DNA of 64,000 bases. Source: JAFAGX01 sp035623255. Lineage in GTDB: Bacteria; Acidobacteriota; Terriglobia; Terriglobales; Acidobacteriaceae. The DNA lies in NCBI GenBank assembly GCA_035623255.1, contig DASPTU010000125.1, positions 141,701 to 205,700 on the forward strand. The letters are read 5' to 3'. The notes below the pieces were generated by a model. That model searched no databases. It worked only from the letters and a program-made list of their open reading frames with translations, and was not told the origin of the DNA. Below, in pieces: positions 9,289 to 17,992 of this stretch (positions within the stretch are counted from its first letter, which is position 1; each line of letters opens with the position of its first letter). The position numbers and the translations under genes were made by a program.

Positions 9289-10293
9289 TTAATTGGCCGA
9301 TCCCCGCAGCCTGGACTCTGATTTTTCACCAATTTGGCCCACAAACTCCTCCAGTTCAGGTGGTAGCGCGGCATCGAGCGTGAGTGGTTGCCCGGTTGTC
9401 GGTTGTTGCAGGCTCAGCTTCGCGGCGTGCAGGAAGTTTCTTAGCAAGGAAAGCGTCGGCTTAGTTCTTGCGCGAATTTCGCCCGGCGCGCCGTAAGTCT
9501 TGTCCCCGACGACGGGGTGGCCTAAGGATGCCAAATGCACGCGAATCTGGTGAGTGCGGCCGGTATCTATCTGCAGTTCGAGCAGGCTGAACTTGCCATA
9601 GCCCGACTCGATTTTCCTTTTCACCGTATAGTGGGTAATCGCCTCCCGGCCGCCAGAGCGGCGCGTGGTCATACGCGTTCTCCACACGCGATCGCGGCTG
9701 ATGCTACTGCTGATCGTGCCGTGGTCTTGCTTCATCCATCCGTGCACCAGAGCGATATAAATTTTCTTGACCTGTCGTCCGGCAAACTGCGCGGCCAGCT
9801 TGCGATGGGCCGTGTCATTCTTAGCGACGACAATCAGACCGCTGGTCGCCTTGTCGAGCCGATGCACAACCCCCGGCCGCAGCTCGCCTCCAACTCCTGA
9901 GAGCTTTCCGAAACGATTCAACAACGCATTTACCAGTGTGCCGCGATTGCGCTGATCCTCCGTGGCACCCGCGCCCGCGTGCACCATCATTCCTGCGGGC
10001 TTGTTTACAACCGCCAGGTCGTCATCTTCGTAGACAATGTCCAGCGGGATTTCCTCAGGGATTGCACGCAATGGAGCCCTTTGAATCTCACCAACGAGTT
10101 CGATCTGCTCGCTCCCGCGCAGGCGCGCCGAAGCCTTAGCTGGCTTTCTGTCCACCAACACCTTTTGTTGCCGGATCAGTTGCTGAATGCGAGCGCGGCT
10201 GGTCTCAGGCATTTGCCGAGCCAGGAATTGATCCAGACGAATGCCTGCGTTTTCAGTAGTCGCTACAAATAATTCCGGTTTGTGTCCGCTCAT
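9289..10293 (-). CDS. RluA-family pseudouridine synthase
   Basis: About 334 residues. An N-terminal S4 RNA-binding domain (RLDQFLARQMPETSRARIQQL) precedes the catalytic domain with GVVHRLDKATSG, which carries the catalytic aspartate. The family motifs TGRTHQIRVHLASLGHPVVGD and FLHAAKLS follow. Architecture and length match RluD/RluC-type enzymes that isomerise uridines in 23S rRNA. The start at ATG 10293 (MSGHKPEL) has a GGTGGG about 9 bases upstream; the longer frame to 10323 lacks this. It is downstream of lgt on the same strand, about 125 bases away. Confidence 0.9.
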   Translation of the reverse strand: MSGHKPELFVATTENAGIRLDQFLARQMPETSRARIQQLIRQQKVLVDRKPAKASARLRGSEQIELVGEIQRAPLRAIPEEIPLDIVYEDDDLAVVNKPAGMMVHAGAGATEDQRNRGTLVNALLNRFGKLSGVGGELRPGVVHRLDKATSGLIVVAKNDTAHRKLAAQFAGRQVKKIYIALVHGWMKQDHGTISSSISRDRVWRTRMTTRRSGGREAITHYTVKRKIESGYGKFSLLELQIDTGRTHQIRVHLASLGHPVVGDKTYGAPGEIRARTKPTLSLLRNFLHAAKLSLQQPTTGQPLTLDAALPPELEEFVGQIGEKSESRLRGSAN

Positions 10294-10419
10294 CCAGTGG
10301 GCCCACCTGATTGTCTGGCACACCTGAGTTTAGGTGATTTCGTTGTCCAGCGGGACTCAGCTCTAGATGGATACTACGATGGGCCCCACCTTCTGCGATT
10401 TTCCAGAGGTGGGCGAAGA

Positions 10420-11223
10420 CTATCTTGCTGCTTGCGCCGACAGCGCTTTCATTCCCGGCCGCAGCCACCAGATCACACCGCCCGTAATGACCAGGCCAAT
10501 CGCGATCAGTTGTGTCCCCGTCATGGCTCCGCCAAAAACCGAGCCCCGTCCGGGATCGTCACGAAGGAATTCGAGGAAGTACCGTGCCACTCCATAAAGA
10601 AAGAGATATGCGCCAAAGACCTGGCCATCGAACTTTTTGTGCTTCAGTATCCACATGAGAATGAAGAAATTCGCCAGCTCCACGGCAGATTCGAAAAGCT
10701 GCGTCGGTTCAAGGGGAACCCCGAGAGGAGTGCCAACCCATGCCTGCGCCAGCGGATTCTTGAACGTCACGCCCCAGAAATGCGTCGTTGGTTTCCCATA
10801 GCAGCAACCGGCGGCGAAACATCCCAATCGGCCAATCGCATGTCCCAACGCTAACCCCGGCGCGAACGCATCGCATGTCGCCAGCGCCGGCATATGATTT
10901 TTGCGAATGTACCAGGCTGCCGCCGCAAATGCCGCAATCAGCCCTCCGGAAAACACGCCGCCCGCTTGCAACGTTCCGAAGCTGAAGATCTCGCGCGGGT
11001 GGGCAGCATAGTAGCCCCAATCGTTGACGATATAAAGAATTTTCGCGCCAACGATCCCACTGAGCACCACCAGAATTCCAAAATTCCAGGCGTGCTCGGG
11101 ATTGATGCCTTGCTTTTCGGAATTCCGAACGCTGATCCAAAGCCCGATCAGAACCCCAACCGATACCAGCAGGCCATACGTGGGCAGGCTGAAATTGCCA
11201 ATGTGGAAGAGTCTTGGGAACAC
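10420..11223 (-). CDS. lgt: Prolipoprotein diacylglyceryl transferase (Lgt)
   Basis: A 267-residue inner-membrane enzyme that transfers diacylglycerol from phosphatidylglycerol to the lipobox cysteine of prolipoproteins. Family features are visible: the start MFPRLFHIGNFSLPTYGLL, the signature HAIGRLGCFAAGCCYG near residues 127-142, the segment PTQLFES, and LFLYGVARYFLEFLRDD with its conserved arginines. Seven hydrophobic segments fit the known topology. It is consistent with the lipoprotein genes found in the window. The C-terminus is normal. Confidence 0.95.
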   Translation of the reverse strand: MFPRLFHIGNFSLPTYGLLVSVGVLIGLWISVRNSEKQGINPEHAWNFGILVVLSGIVGAKILYIVNDWGYYAAHPREIFSFGTLQAGGVFSGGLIAAFAAAAWYIRKNHMPALATCDAFAPGLALGHAIGRLGCFAAGCCYGKPTTHFWGVTFKNPLAQAWVGTPLGVPLEPTQLFESAVELANFFILMWILKHKKFDGQVFGAYLFLYGVARYFLEFLRDDPGRGSVFGGAMTGTQLIAIGLVITGGVIWWLRPGMKALSAQAAR

Positions 11224-11393
11224 TGATTAATTAGATGCCGATTTTTCGCGTTTCTACCAACAGTTTAGCAGAAAAAGGCGTAGCGTCCTCTCTCAATATG
11301 CGCCACCCGCTTATTTATCCTGTCATCCCAAACCCGGCTTCAGCTGGTGAGGGGTCACTCAAGAATGTCGTAAATAGGAGTGCCATCTCCCGT

Positions 11394-12416
11394 CTACCGG
11401 CCATACACCAAAATAACGAAACTATCAGGCAGGATGCTGCGCCGCGGATGAGGATTCTCTGCCGTGGGCGCGGGCGGCGGTCCGAACTTCGCTGTCACCA
11501 GCACTACATTGTGGGTCTTCTCGTCCAGAGCCATGGTTCTCGCTCCAGGTTCAGTCTGAACATTCTGCACGACGGTGAATTTGTCGGGTGAGTCCTCTTT
11601 AACGACTGTCAGCACCCCTTGCCCGCAGGAGGCAAACGCCAGGCTCGTCTCCGCATCAAATCCGTTCGCGTCCACACCTTCGCCGATCGCAGGTGTGGCA
11701 ATCAGCTTTCCGTTGTCGGCATCCACCACCGCCATCATTTTGTTGTCACAGCCCGCAAACAGACGGCGGTTCTTGCGATCGATCGCCAGCCCACTCGGCT
11801 CCTGGCATGGCGCCAGCGGCCAACGCGCCTTGACCTCAAGTTTCTGCGGATCAATCGCATCGATCTGGCTCTTGTCTTCAATGTTTACGAAGATCTCACC
11901 TTTGCCATCGCTCTGCGCAAATTCCGGCTTACCCTCCAGCTTGATTGTGCCCACGACGTTCCCACTGGCAGCGTCAATCGAAGTTGCGTCCTGGCTCCGG
12001 CCATTAAACGCAAAAACCCGCTTGCTCGCCGGATCGTACAAAATGGCATCCGGATTCTCCCCAGCTTTGACCTTATTGAGCGTCTTCAACGATTGCATGT
12101 CAAAAATCGTGACTGTGCCTTCGCGCCCGTCGCTTACAAAGCCTTTCCCGAACTCCGGCGCCAGGGCAATGCCATGAACGCCTTGCGTGTCGGGGATGTC
12201 GCCCACAAGCTTGCCGGTGTCCACGTCCAGCACGATAACGTGCGTGGCGCGAGAGATGTAGAGCCGCCGCGAGGAGCTGTCAATCGTCAGATAATCCCAG
12301 CCGCCTTCGCCGCCCAACTTGTACGTGGTTATGAGGTGATAACCGCCATCAGCGGCGAACGCAGAAATGCCCAGCCCCAAGACAAGGCTGTAACAAAGAG
12401 CTGCTATGCGAGTCAT
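11394..12416 (-). CDS. Secreted YVTN/YncE-type beta-propeller protein
   Basis: A 340-residue protein with a cleavable signal peptide (ending AFAADG) and about seven repeated blades. Examples are RRLYISRATHVIVLDVDTGKLVGDI, KRVFAFNGRSQDATSIDAASG and RRLFAGCDNKMMAVVDADNGKLI. This is the YVTN seven-bladed propeller family, usually periplasmic or surface exposed, with mostly unknown ligands. It has no close operon partner; the gap to the upstream tRNA gene is about 100 bases. Confidence 0.8.
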   Translation of the reverse strand: MTRIAALCYSLVLGLGISAFAADGGYHLITTYKLGGEGGWDYLTIDSSSRRLYISRATHVIVLDVDTGKLVGDIPDTQGVHGIALAPEFGKGFVSDGREGTVTIFDMQSLKTLNKVKAGENPDAILYDPASKRVFAFNGRSQDATSIDAASGNVVGTIKLEGKPEFAQSDGKGEIFVNIEDKSQIDAIDPQKLEVKARWPLAPCQEPSGLAIDRKNRRLFAGCDNKMMAVVDADNGKLIATPAIGEGVDANGFDAETSLAFASCGQGVLTVVKEDSPDKFTVVQNVQTEPGARTMALDEKTHNVVLVTAKFGPPPAPTAENPHPRRSILPDSFVILVYGR

Positions 12417-12520
12417 ATTTGTTCCTCGGAGAGAGATCGGAACGACTGGCGCCCCAAGCCAATACTTAACAGCGGACTAGCTTAAACCAAGCTTAACAGG
12501 ACGTGGATTGGAGAAAAATC

Positions 12521-12594
12521 TGGCTGCCCCCCAGGGATTCGAACCCCGATATGCTGATCCAGAGTCAGCTGTCCTGCCGTTGAACGAGGGGGCA
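12521..12594 (-). tRNA. trnQ: tRNA-Gln (anticodon CTG)
   Basis: On the minus strand the 74-base gene folds as a full cloverleaf. The acceptor TGCCCCC pairs with GGGGGCA; the anticodon stem GCTGA/TCAGC encloses loop CTCTGGA with anticodon CTG. The T arm is CGGGG-TTCGAAT-CCCTG, the discriminator base is G, and CCA is encoded. The weak U1-A72 pair and G73 are known identity elements for glutaminyl-tRNA. Confidence 0.95.
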
Positions 12595-12737
12595 GCGGGT
12601 TTTGCGGGAATCCGCAGCTTCGATTCTATTGGCCACCTCCAGCCCGGTCAACTTACTCGCGCTTTGGTCCGCAGCAGCGAGAGCCCGCCTGTTCTTGTCT
12701 CCCCCGACGGTTTAAGATTCGGGAAGGAGAAATGTCC

Positions 12738-13349
12738 ATGGTGACCGCCCTTGGCAGCATCACGCACTTGAGCAGCGACTACACCGAAATTGCCCGCCGC
12801 CCGCTCGAACCGGAACAGTGTTCGCTTATTGTGATCGATATCCAGGAAAAGCTCCTCCCACCGATCTTCCAGAAAGAGCGCCTGGTCAAGAATTCGCAGC
12901 TATTGATTCGCCTCGCGGGCATCTTGAAGATTCCTACGCTGATGAGCACCCAATACGCAAAAGGGCTAGGCCAAACCATCCCCGAAATCGCCTCTCTGCT
13001 GCCCGAAATCGAAGCCATCGACAAGCAGCTGTTCTCCTGCTTCGGGAGCGACGTCTTCTGCTCGGTTTTGAAACGTCTGCCCGGCAACCGCAACACGGTC
13101 CTGTTGTGCGGCATGGAAAGTCACATTTGCGTGATGCAGACCGCCCTGGGTGCGTTGCGGGAAGGCTACATTGTTCACGTTGCTTCGGATGCGGTCAGCT
13201 CGCGCACGGAGTGGAACTGGCAGATCGGGCTGGAGCGCATGCGTGCGGCCGGTGCGGTGATCTCCTCAACGGAGATGATCATTTACGAGTTGCTGCGATC
13301 ATCGGGCGCGCCTGCGTTCAAAGAGTTGCTGCCACATTTGCGGGGATAG
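12738..13349 (+). CDS. Isochorismatase-family cysteine hydrolase
   Basis: About 203 residues. The catalytic triad of the family is readable: aspartate in LIVIDIQEKLLPP, lysine in STQYAKGLGQT, and the nucleophile cysteine in LLCGMESHICVMQTA. Family members hydrolyse amides or vinyl ethers (nicotinamidase, isochorismatase, YcaC-like enzymes). The substrate here is not predictable. Start ATG 12738 is favoured because AAGGAG ends 8 bases upstream; the earlier ATG at 12732 would leave only 2 bases. Confidence 0.85.
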   Translation: MVTALGSITHLSSDYTEIARRPLEPEQCSLIVIDIQEKLLPPIFQKERLVKNSQLLIRLAGILKIPTLMSTQYAKGLGQTIPEIASLLPEIEAIDKQLFSCFGSDVFCSVLKRLPGNRNTVLLCGMESHICVMQTALGALREGYIVHVASDAVSSRTEWNWQIGLERMRAAGAVISSTEMIIYELLRSSGAPAFKELLPHLRG

Positions 13350-13428
13350 GAAACTGAGGTTGGAGACTTCTTGAAGATTTCAGATTCAGAAACTTCTTCC
13401 TTCTGACCTCTGCATTCTGAATTCTTCT

Positions 13429-14331
13429 TCACTCCTTCTGCTTCACCTTCACCACGGTGATCTTGGAGAACCCTTCAGGAAACGTCGGGGGCTTGAGCTT
13501 GGCCGCCATCTTTCTCATTACGTCCTCGCCCACGACCCGCTCGCGTTTTTGGTTGCGTTCCAAGCAAACCTCGACCGGCACATCGAAAAATACCGCCTGC
13601 ACGTCATAGCCGTAATCTTTTGCCAGTTTGATCCAGCCATGCCGGTCGTGGGGTGTGAGATTGGTCGCATCCACATAGTTCATGGGGCGTCGCGCAATCA
13701 GCCGGGCCTTCAACATGGAACGCAGATTAGAAAACACCAGATCCTGAAAGCGCTGCTCGGTTGGATCATCGAACAGCAACGACCGCAGCAAATCGCTTGA
13801 GAGCGGCGTGATGTTGTGGCGTTTAAACCACGAGCTTTTGCCCGATCCGGGCAGCCCAATTGCTAAAACAACTGTTCCTCGCGGTTGACGCGGTGCAGCC
13901 GCCTTTGCTGCCGCCCCCGGTTCTACGGAAGGCGTCGGTTCTGACACGCTGATCGCCGGAGTTGTTGGAGGAGCCGCCGCAGTTTCGGAAGAGGATGCCG
14001 CAGATCCCCGAGCAGTCGAGGAAGTTGTCCGAGAGGTCGGTTCGCTGCGACCTCCACGACCACGGCCTCGTCGCCGCCGGCGCTTGCGCGCATCGGGCGC
14101 TGAGGCGCTCTGCGTTGGCGGCGTTTCCGCTGCCTGGAATTCGGATTCCGGCGCTTCCTGCAGCACTGCCGCTGATTCCGAGCTGACCGGTTCTTCGGCC
14201 CGGGAAGATCCGGCCGGTGGCTCAATGCCATAAAACGCCGGTTGCAGCGGTGCAGGCGCGGTTTCTGCCGGAGGCTTGTCAGGTTGCTTCTTGCGGCGCT
14301 GCAGCCGCTCACGCATCCATTTGCGCATCAT
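13429..14331 (-). CDS. P-loop polynucleotide-kinase-like protein
   Basis: About 300 residues in two parts. The first 160 are low-complexity, rich in Pro, Ala, Glu and Ser, with a run of arginines and RG repeats (KRRRRRGRGRGGR) that looks like a nucleic-acid-binding tail. The second is a P-loop kinase domain: Walker A GLPGSGKS, SSDLLRSLLFDD, YVDATNLTPHDR, and a lid-like VCLERNQKRERVV. This arrangement resembles the kinase domain of T4 Pnk and the AAA_33 zeta-toxin-like kinases. An RNA- or nucleotide-phosphorylating role is inferred. Start ATG 14331 is preferred over a GTG at 14379. Confidence 0.7.
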   Translation of the reverse strand: MMRKWMRERLQRRKKQPDKPPAETAPAPLQPAFYGIEPPAGSSRAEEPVSSESAAVLQEAPESEFQAAETPPTQSASAPDARKRRRRRGRGRGGRSEPTSRTTSSTARGSAASSSETAAAPPTTPAISVSEPTPSVEPGAAAKAAAPRQPRGTVVLAIGLPGSGKSSWFKRHNITPLSSDLLRSLLFDDPTEQRFQDLVFSNLRSMLKARLIARRPMNYVDATNLTPHDRHGWIKLAKDYGYDVQAVFFDVPVEVCLERNQKRERVVGEDVMRKMAAKLKPPTFPEGFSKITVVKVKQKE

Positions 14332-14426
14332 CTGGCTTGTAACACACCCAGCCGCTTGCGGGCAATGTGCCCGCACCAAGAGGCGTACGTGTACCGACCG
14401 AATTCTTACTTGAAGGCGCCATCAGT

Positions 14427-14750
14427 TCAGGTCACCTGTAGCTTCTCCGCCCCAGACAACACTTCGTAGTGCAGAACCCGCGGCCCGCGCTCAATCAGGA
14501 ATTTCTCATCCTCGGGATAGAACACGGCATTTTCATAGTCTGGACCTGCAAAGGCCTTTATAGCTTCCAGCGAGTCCCAGAGCGAGATTAAGGTAAACTC
14601 GCATTTGCCCTCGGTAACCCGCCGCAGTGTCCACACTCCTCGATTTCCAGGGACCGACGCGTACTCTTTGAGTCCGGTCTTCTGGAGGTAATCGAAGTAG
14701 GTGTCCTTGTCGGCCACCCTCGTGACTCCTCGCCAAATGCGGGCGATCAT
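14427..14750 (-). CDS. Antibiotic biosynthesis monooxygenase (ABM)-like protein
   Basis: A 107-residue single-domain protein with the ferredoxin-like pattern of the ABM family. Segments are MIARIWRGVT, FDYLQKTGLKEYASVPGNRGV, FTLISLWDSLEAIKAFAGPDYENAVFYPED, and ending VLHYEVL. Similar proteins include heme-degrading or quinone-oxidising enzymes and many of unknown role. It is separate from the biosynthetic locus further right. ATG 14750 was taken as the start; a GTG two codons upstream is possible. Confidence 0.75.
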   Translation of the reverse strand: MIARIWRGVTRVADKDTYFDYLQKTGLKEYASVPGNRGVWTLRRVTEGKCEFTLISLWDSLEAIKAFAGPDYENAVFYPEDEKFLIERGPRVLHYEVLSGAEKLQVT

Positions 14751-14838
14751 ATTCACGCTACTCGGATTTCCTGATTGGATGCGCTTTATCCCGGATTCGA
14801 CGCGGCAAAACCTCGCTTAGGCTGCACAAACCGCCCGC

Positions 14839-14876
14839 AAAAAACCCGCCCTCCGTCAGGGACGAAGGAGCGGGCG
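14839..14876 (-). terminator. Putative rho-independent terminator
   Basis: On the minus strand a GC-rich imperfect stem (CGCCCGCTCC with GGAGGGCGGG) is followed by six Ts. It sits 13 bases downstream of the stop of the gene at 14889-15722, so it probably ends that transcript. Confidence 0.6.
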
Positions 14877-14888
14877 ATGTGGTCTGAA

Positions 14889-15722
14889 CTACTTCTTGGC
14901 AGCCGGCTTGGGGTTCCAGAAGTTCGGGGCTACCGCGATCACCGCTTCCGGCGGCGCGCTGAGTTCGGCCGAGTAGCGGTAAATCATCGAGTCTGTGCCT
15001 TCGACGGTATCGGCGACCTCCTGTAGGTACTTCTTGTAGCCTTCCTCACCGAGAATGTCGCGGGCCGTGGGGTTCTTGTCAAAGCCGTCCAACCCGGACC
15101 GCAATCCGCTGATGTAGAAGACTGTGCCTTTGCCACCTTCCATCACCTGCGACACCAGCACTGGCTGTGTATTCTCCGCTTTCTCGCTGGCCTCTTTGAC
15201 CTCCTTCAGGAGCGCCTCGAATTCCGTAATCTTGCCTGGCCGCACGTGCACCGCGGTAGTACGCAGCACGCGGGAGTTGCCAATTAACTTTGCATAGTCT
15301 GCGGGACCAGTCGGCGCTTTTCGCGAGAGATCCCACCGGCGCTTGCGGAACTCACTCCGCCCTTCCACGATGTTGTTGTTCCAGTCATTCAACATTTTCT
15401 GCGCGCCATCTTTTCCATACGCCTTGTTCAACGCACCCATGAAGGTGTCCCCGGCCTTATCGATGTCACCATAGGAACCACGGGTGCTTACGAACACGTA
15501 GATGTTGTTCTCGCCATAGGCCGACTCCATCGCCAGCCATGTATCTCCGTTGTTTTTGCGGTTGGCGTCGGCAATCTTTCTGGCAAGGGCTTCGAAGTCG
15601 GACGTTTTCTCCGGCTTCACTCTTACGATGTAGAGATCGAGGTAGTCCCCAACGGTCTGGCCGACTGCCGGAATAACAAGGCAGACGGCGACCAGCGCGG
15701 CAAGCAAAACTCTGCGCACCAT
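14889..15722 (-). CDS. Secreted protein of unknown function
   Basis: A 277-residue protein with a signal peptide (MVRRVLLAALVAVCLVIPAVGQ). Two similar halves are visible, each starting with a segment like YIVRVKPEKTSDFEALARKIAD and VHVRPGKITEFEALLKEVKE. The protein may therefore be a tandem dimeric alpha-beta barrel (ABM/NIPSNAP-like) exported to the periplasm. I do not recognise a named family. The start ATG 15722 has GGAGG 5 bases upstream; the open frame extends further, but without such support. Confidence 0.7.
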   Translation of the reverse strand: MVRRVLLAALVAVCLVIPAVGQTVGDYLDLYIVRVKPEKTSDFEALARKIADANRKNNGDTWLAMESAYGENNIYVFVSTRGSYGDIDKAGDTFMGALNKAYGKDGAQKMLNDWNNNIVEGRSEFRKRRWDLSRKAPTGPADYAKLIGNSRVLRTTAVHVRPGKITEFEALLKEVKEASEKAENTQPVLVSQVMEGGKGTVFYISGLRSGLDGFDKNPTARDILGEEGYKKYLQEVADTVEGTDSMIYRYSAELSAPPEAVIAVAPNFWNPKPAAKK

Positions 15723-15848
15723 AACGCCTCCTTTTATGTCGTTCGGTTTTATCTTTGTTGATGGGTCACACAGGATGATGCGAGAGGAATGTACGCTTCG
15801 TGATGTGCACATGTCAATGACGCGGCAAGAGTAGCGGTGCAGTTTGAT

Positions 15849-15972
15849 TGTCACCCCGAGCAAGCTCTTGCGCAGCGAGGGACCTGGGCGATCCGCGCGA
15901 AGTTGAGGCGCTCGCACGGGCGTCTGAGCCGTGCGCCGAAATCCCGAGTGCAACGAGGGACCTTTGCGGCGC
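15849..15972. repeat. Two copies of the TGTCAT..GAGC..GAGGGACCT dispersed repeat
   Basis: The 303-base gap between 15723 and 16025 holds no gene. It contains one copy at 15849-15890 (TGTCACCCCGAGC...GCGAGGGACCTGGG) and a shorter one at 15939-15972 (ATCCCGAGTGCAACGAGGGACCT). Both belong to the family also seen at 17900, 20883 and 54907. Confidence 0.6.
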
Positions 15973-16025
15973 AATACGCTTAAGTCGCTTCCTTGTCCAA
16001 CTGCACCACTAGCCAAAGACTGGAA

Positions 16026-16886
16026 TTAAAACCCAGCTTCGATCCGAGATCGCGGATCGAGGTAGTCTCTCAGCGCATCCCCGATAAAGTTAAACGCTAG
16101 TACGGCCAGCATGACCGCGGCAGCAGGGAAGAGGACGAGATGCGGGGCGTCAAACAGATGAGCGCGGCCATCGTTGAGCATCGTTCCCCAGCTCGCAGTC
16201 GGTGGCGCAACCCCAAGACCAAGAAAACTCATGGTCGCTTCGGCCAGAATCGCGCCAGCCATGCCAATTGCCGCTTGCACGATGACCGGCTGAATAATAT
16301 TGGGCAGAATGTGGCGCACAATTACGCGCAAATTGCTGGCCCCAAGCGCGCGTGTGGCCTCCACAAATTCGCGTTCACGGACCGCGAGAACCTGGGCGCG
16401 CACCAGTCGCGCATAGCCGACCCATCCACCGAGCGAAAGCGCCAGAACCAGGTTGAAGATTCCCGGGCCGCGAAAGGCCACAAAAGCGATCGCCAGCAGA
16501 ATCCCGGGAAACGATAAGAACGCGTTCATCACGATCACATTGAAGAAGCGATCAATACGCCCGCCATAATAACCGGCGATCGAACCGACAATCAGCCCCA
16601 GACCCAGAGAGCCCGCGACCACGCAGCTTCCCACCAGCATGGAAATCCGCGAGCCATAAATGAGCCGGGAAACAATGTCGCGCCCAAGTTCGTCGGTGCC
16701 GCCCCAATGAGCGGCAGATGGCGGCGACAGTCGGCTGGGCAAGTCGATCGAGGCTGGGTCGTGCGGCGCAATCCACGGCGCAAAAAACGCAAAGATCATG
16801 AAGATTGCAACCAGCACAACCCCGATCGTAGCCAGCGGATTACTTCGGGCCGCGGTACCAGTTAGCGAGATGGCGGAAGCAGCCAA
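16026..16886 (-). CDS. ABC transporter permease, DppC/OppC type
   Basis: A 286-residue inner-membrane permease. Features are the N-terminal helix followed by FFAPWIAPHDPASIDLPSRLSPPSAAHWGGTDELGRDI, the classic DppC periplasmic segment. The EAA loop FVEATRALGASNLRVIVRHILPN then contacts the ATPase, with five to six membrane helices. The upstream DppB-type gene lies 57 bases away on the same strand. Together they form the pore of a peptide or nickel-type importer. No solute-binding protein or ATPase gene is adjacent. Confidence 0.9.
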   Translation of the reverse strand: MAASAISLTGTAARSNPLATIGVVLVAIFMIFAFFAPWIAPHDPASIDLPSRLSPPSAAHWGGTDELGRDIVSRLIYGSRISMLVGSCVVAGSLGLGLIVGSIAGYYGGRIDRFFNVIVMNAFLSFPGILLAIAFVAFRGPGIFNLVLALSLGGWVGYARLVRAQVLAVREREFVEATRALGASNLRVIVRHILPNIIQPVIVQAAIGMAGAILAEATMSFLGLGVAPPTASWGTMLNDGRAHLFDAPHLVLFPAAAVMLAVLAFNFIGDALRDYLDPRSRIEAGF

Positions 16887-16943
16887 AAACTGTTCACACT
16901 ATACGGCGATTAACACGTTAAGCACGTGAGCGCAAGTACCCGT

Positions 16944-17879
16944 TCACTGCCGTATCCTCGGGTTGACCACCGAATACAGGAAATCGGTCAGAAAATTCAC
17001 CGCAACATAGGTCAGCCCGATCGCGAGAATGCATCCTTCGACCAGGTAGTAATCGCGATTGCCGATAGCCTGGATGGTTAACCGTCCGATTCCTGGCCAG
17101 GAAAAAATCGTCTCCGTCACAATCGCGCCCGCCAGCAGCGCTCCAAACTGCAGCCCAATCACCGTAATAATCGGAATCATGGCATTGCGCAGCGCGTGGC
17201 AATAGACGACCGTATGTTCCGGCAGACCCTTGGCGCGGGCGGTTCGAATGTAATCTTGCCCAAGCTCTTCCAGCATCGAAGTCCGTACCATCCGCGTGAG
17301 AATCGCGGCCAAAGCGCTGCCCATGGTGATCGCCGGAAGCAGCAGATGCGCCAGCGATCCCGAACCGGACACCGGCAGCAATCCCAGCTTGATGGCGAAC
17401 AGGAGAATCAGAATAGGCCCCAGGGCAAAGTTCGGAAACGATAAGCCGAATAAACTCACGACGCTCAGCAGCCGGTCATCCCAGCGATTTCGTCGCTGCG
17501 CCGAGCGCACGCCGGCAGGGATCGAAAGAGCGATCGCCACGAGCAGCGACGCAATTGTCAGTTGCAGCGTGTATGGGTAACGCTGCGCGATGAGCCTGCC
17601 AACATTTTGATTGAAGCGCAATGAAGGCCCCAGATCGCCATGCAACACGCCCTTCCAATAATGCAGATATTGTTCTCCGAGCGGCACATCCAGACCGTAG
17701 GCATGCCTCGCCGCTTGTACGTCTGCGGCGGGAGCTCCTTCTCCCAGCATCTGCAGAATCGGGTCCCCGGGAACCAGGTGAATCAGCAGAAAAACCACCG
17801 ACACGACAAGCCATACGACTGGAAGTGCGTAAAGCAGCCGATGTGCAAGATAGCGAACCACGAACCTCCTGTAGATCAA
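16944..17879 (-). CDS. ABC transporter permease, DppB/OppB type
   Basis: A 311-residue inner-membrane permease. The N-terminus LLYALPVVWLVVSVVFLLIHLVPGDP and the EAA loop DYIRTARAKGLPEHTVVYCHALRNAMIP are diagnostic for DppB. The C-terminus has FSWPGIGRLTIQAIGNRDYYLV. An AGGAGG motif lies inside the first codons, so a GTG start at 17861 is possible in place of the TTG at 17879. The gene is probably first in an operon with the DppC-type gene. Substrate unknown. Confidence 0.88.
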   Translation of the reverse strand: MIYRRFVVRYLAHRLLYALPVVWLVVSVVFLLIHLVPGDPILQMLGEGAPAADVQAARHAYGLDVPLGEQYLHYWKGVLHGDLGPSLRFNQNVGRLIAQRYPYTLQLTIASLLVAIALSIPAGVRSAQRRNRWDDRLLSVVSLFGLSFPNFALGPILILLFAIKLGLLPVSGSGSLAHLLLPAITMGSALAAILTRMVRTSMLEELGQDYIRTARAKGLPEHTVVYCHALRNAMIPIITVIGLQFGALLAGAIVTETIFSWPGIGRLTIQAIGNRDYYLVEGCILAIGLTYVAVNFLTDFLYSVVNPRIRQ

Positions 17880-17899
17880 GTGGCTGATTTGCCTCCTAC

Positions 17900-17960
17900 T
17901 GTCATTCCGTGCTGTCCGCAGCCGCGCTTCCGCGGTGAGGACGCGCGAGGAGTCTGCATT
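17900..17960. repeat. Dispersed repeat copy
   Basis: Starts TGTCATTCCGTGC and ends GAGGAGTCTGCAT, with a GC-rich imperfect hairpin between. It lies between the DppB-type permease and the CNNM gene and matches the ends of the copies at 20883 and 54907. Confidence 0.5.
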
Positions 17961-17992
17961 TTCTTATCCCTCGCCAACCGGGCGCTCGCTCC

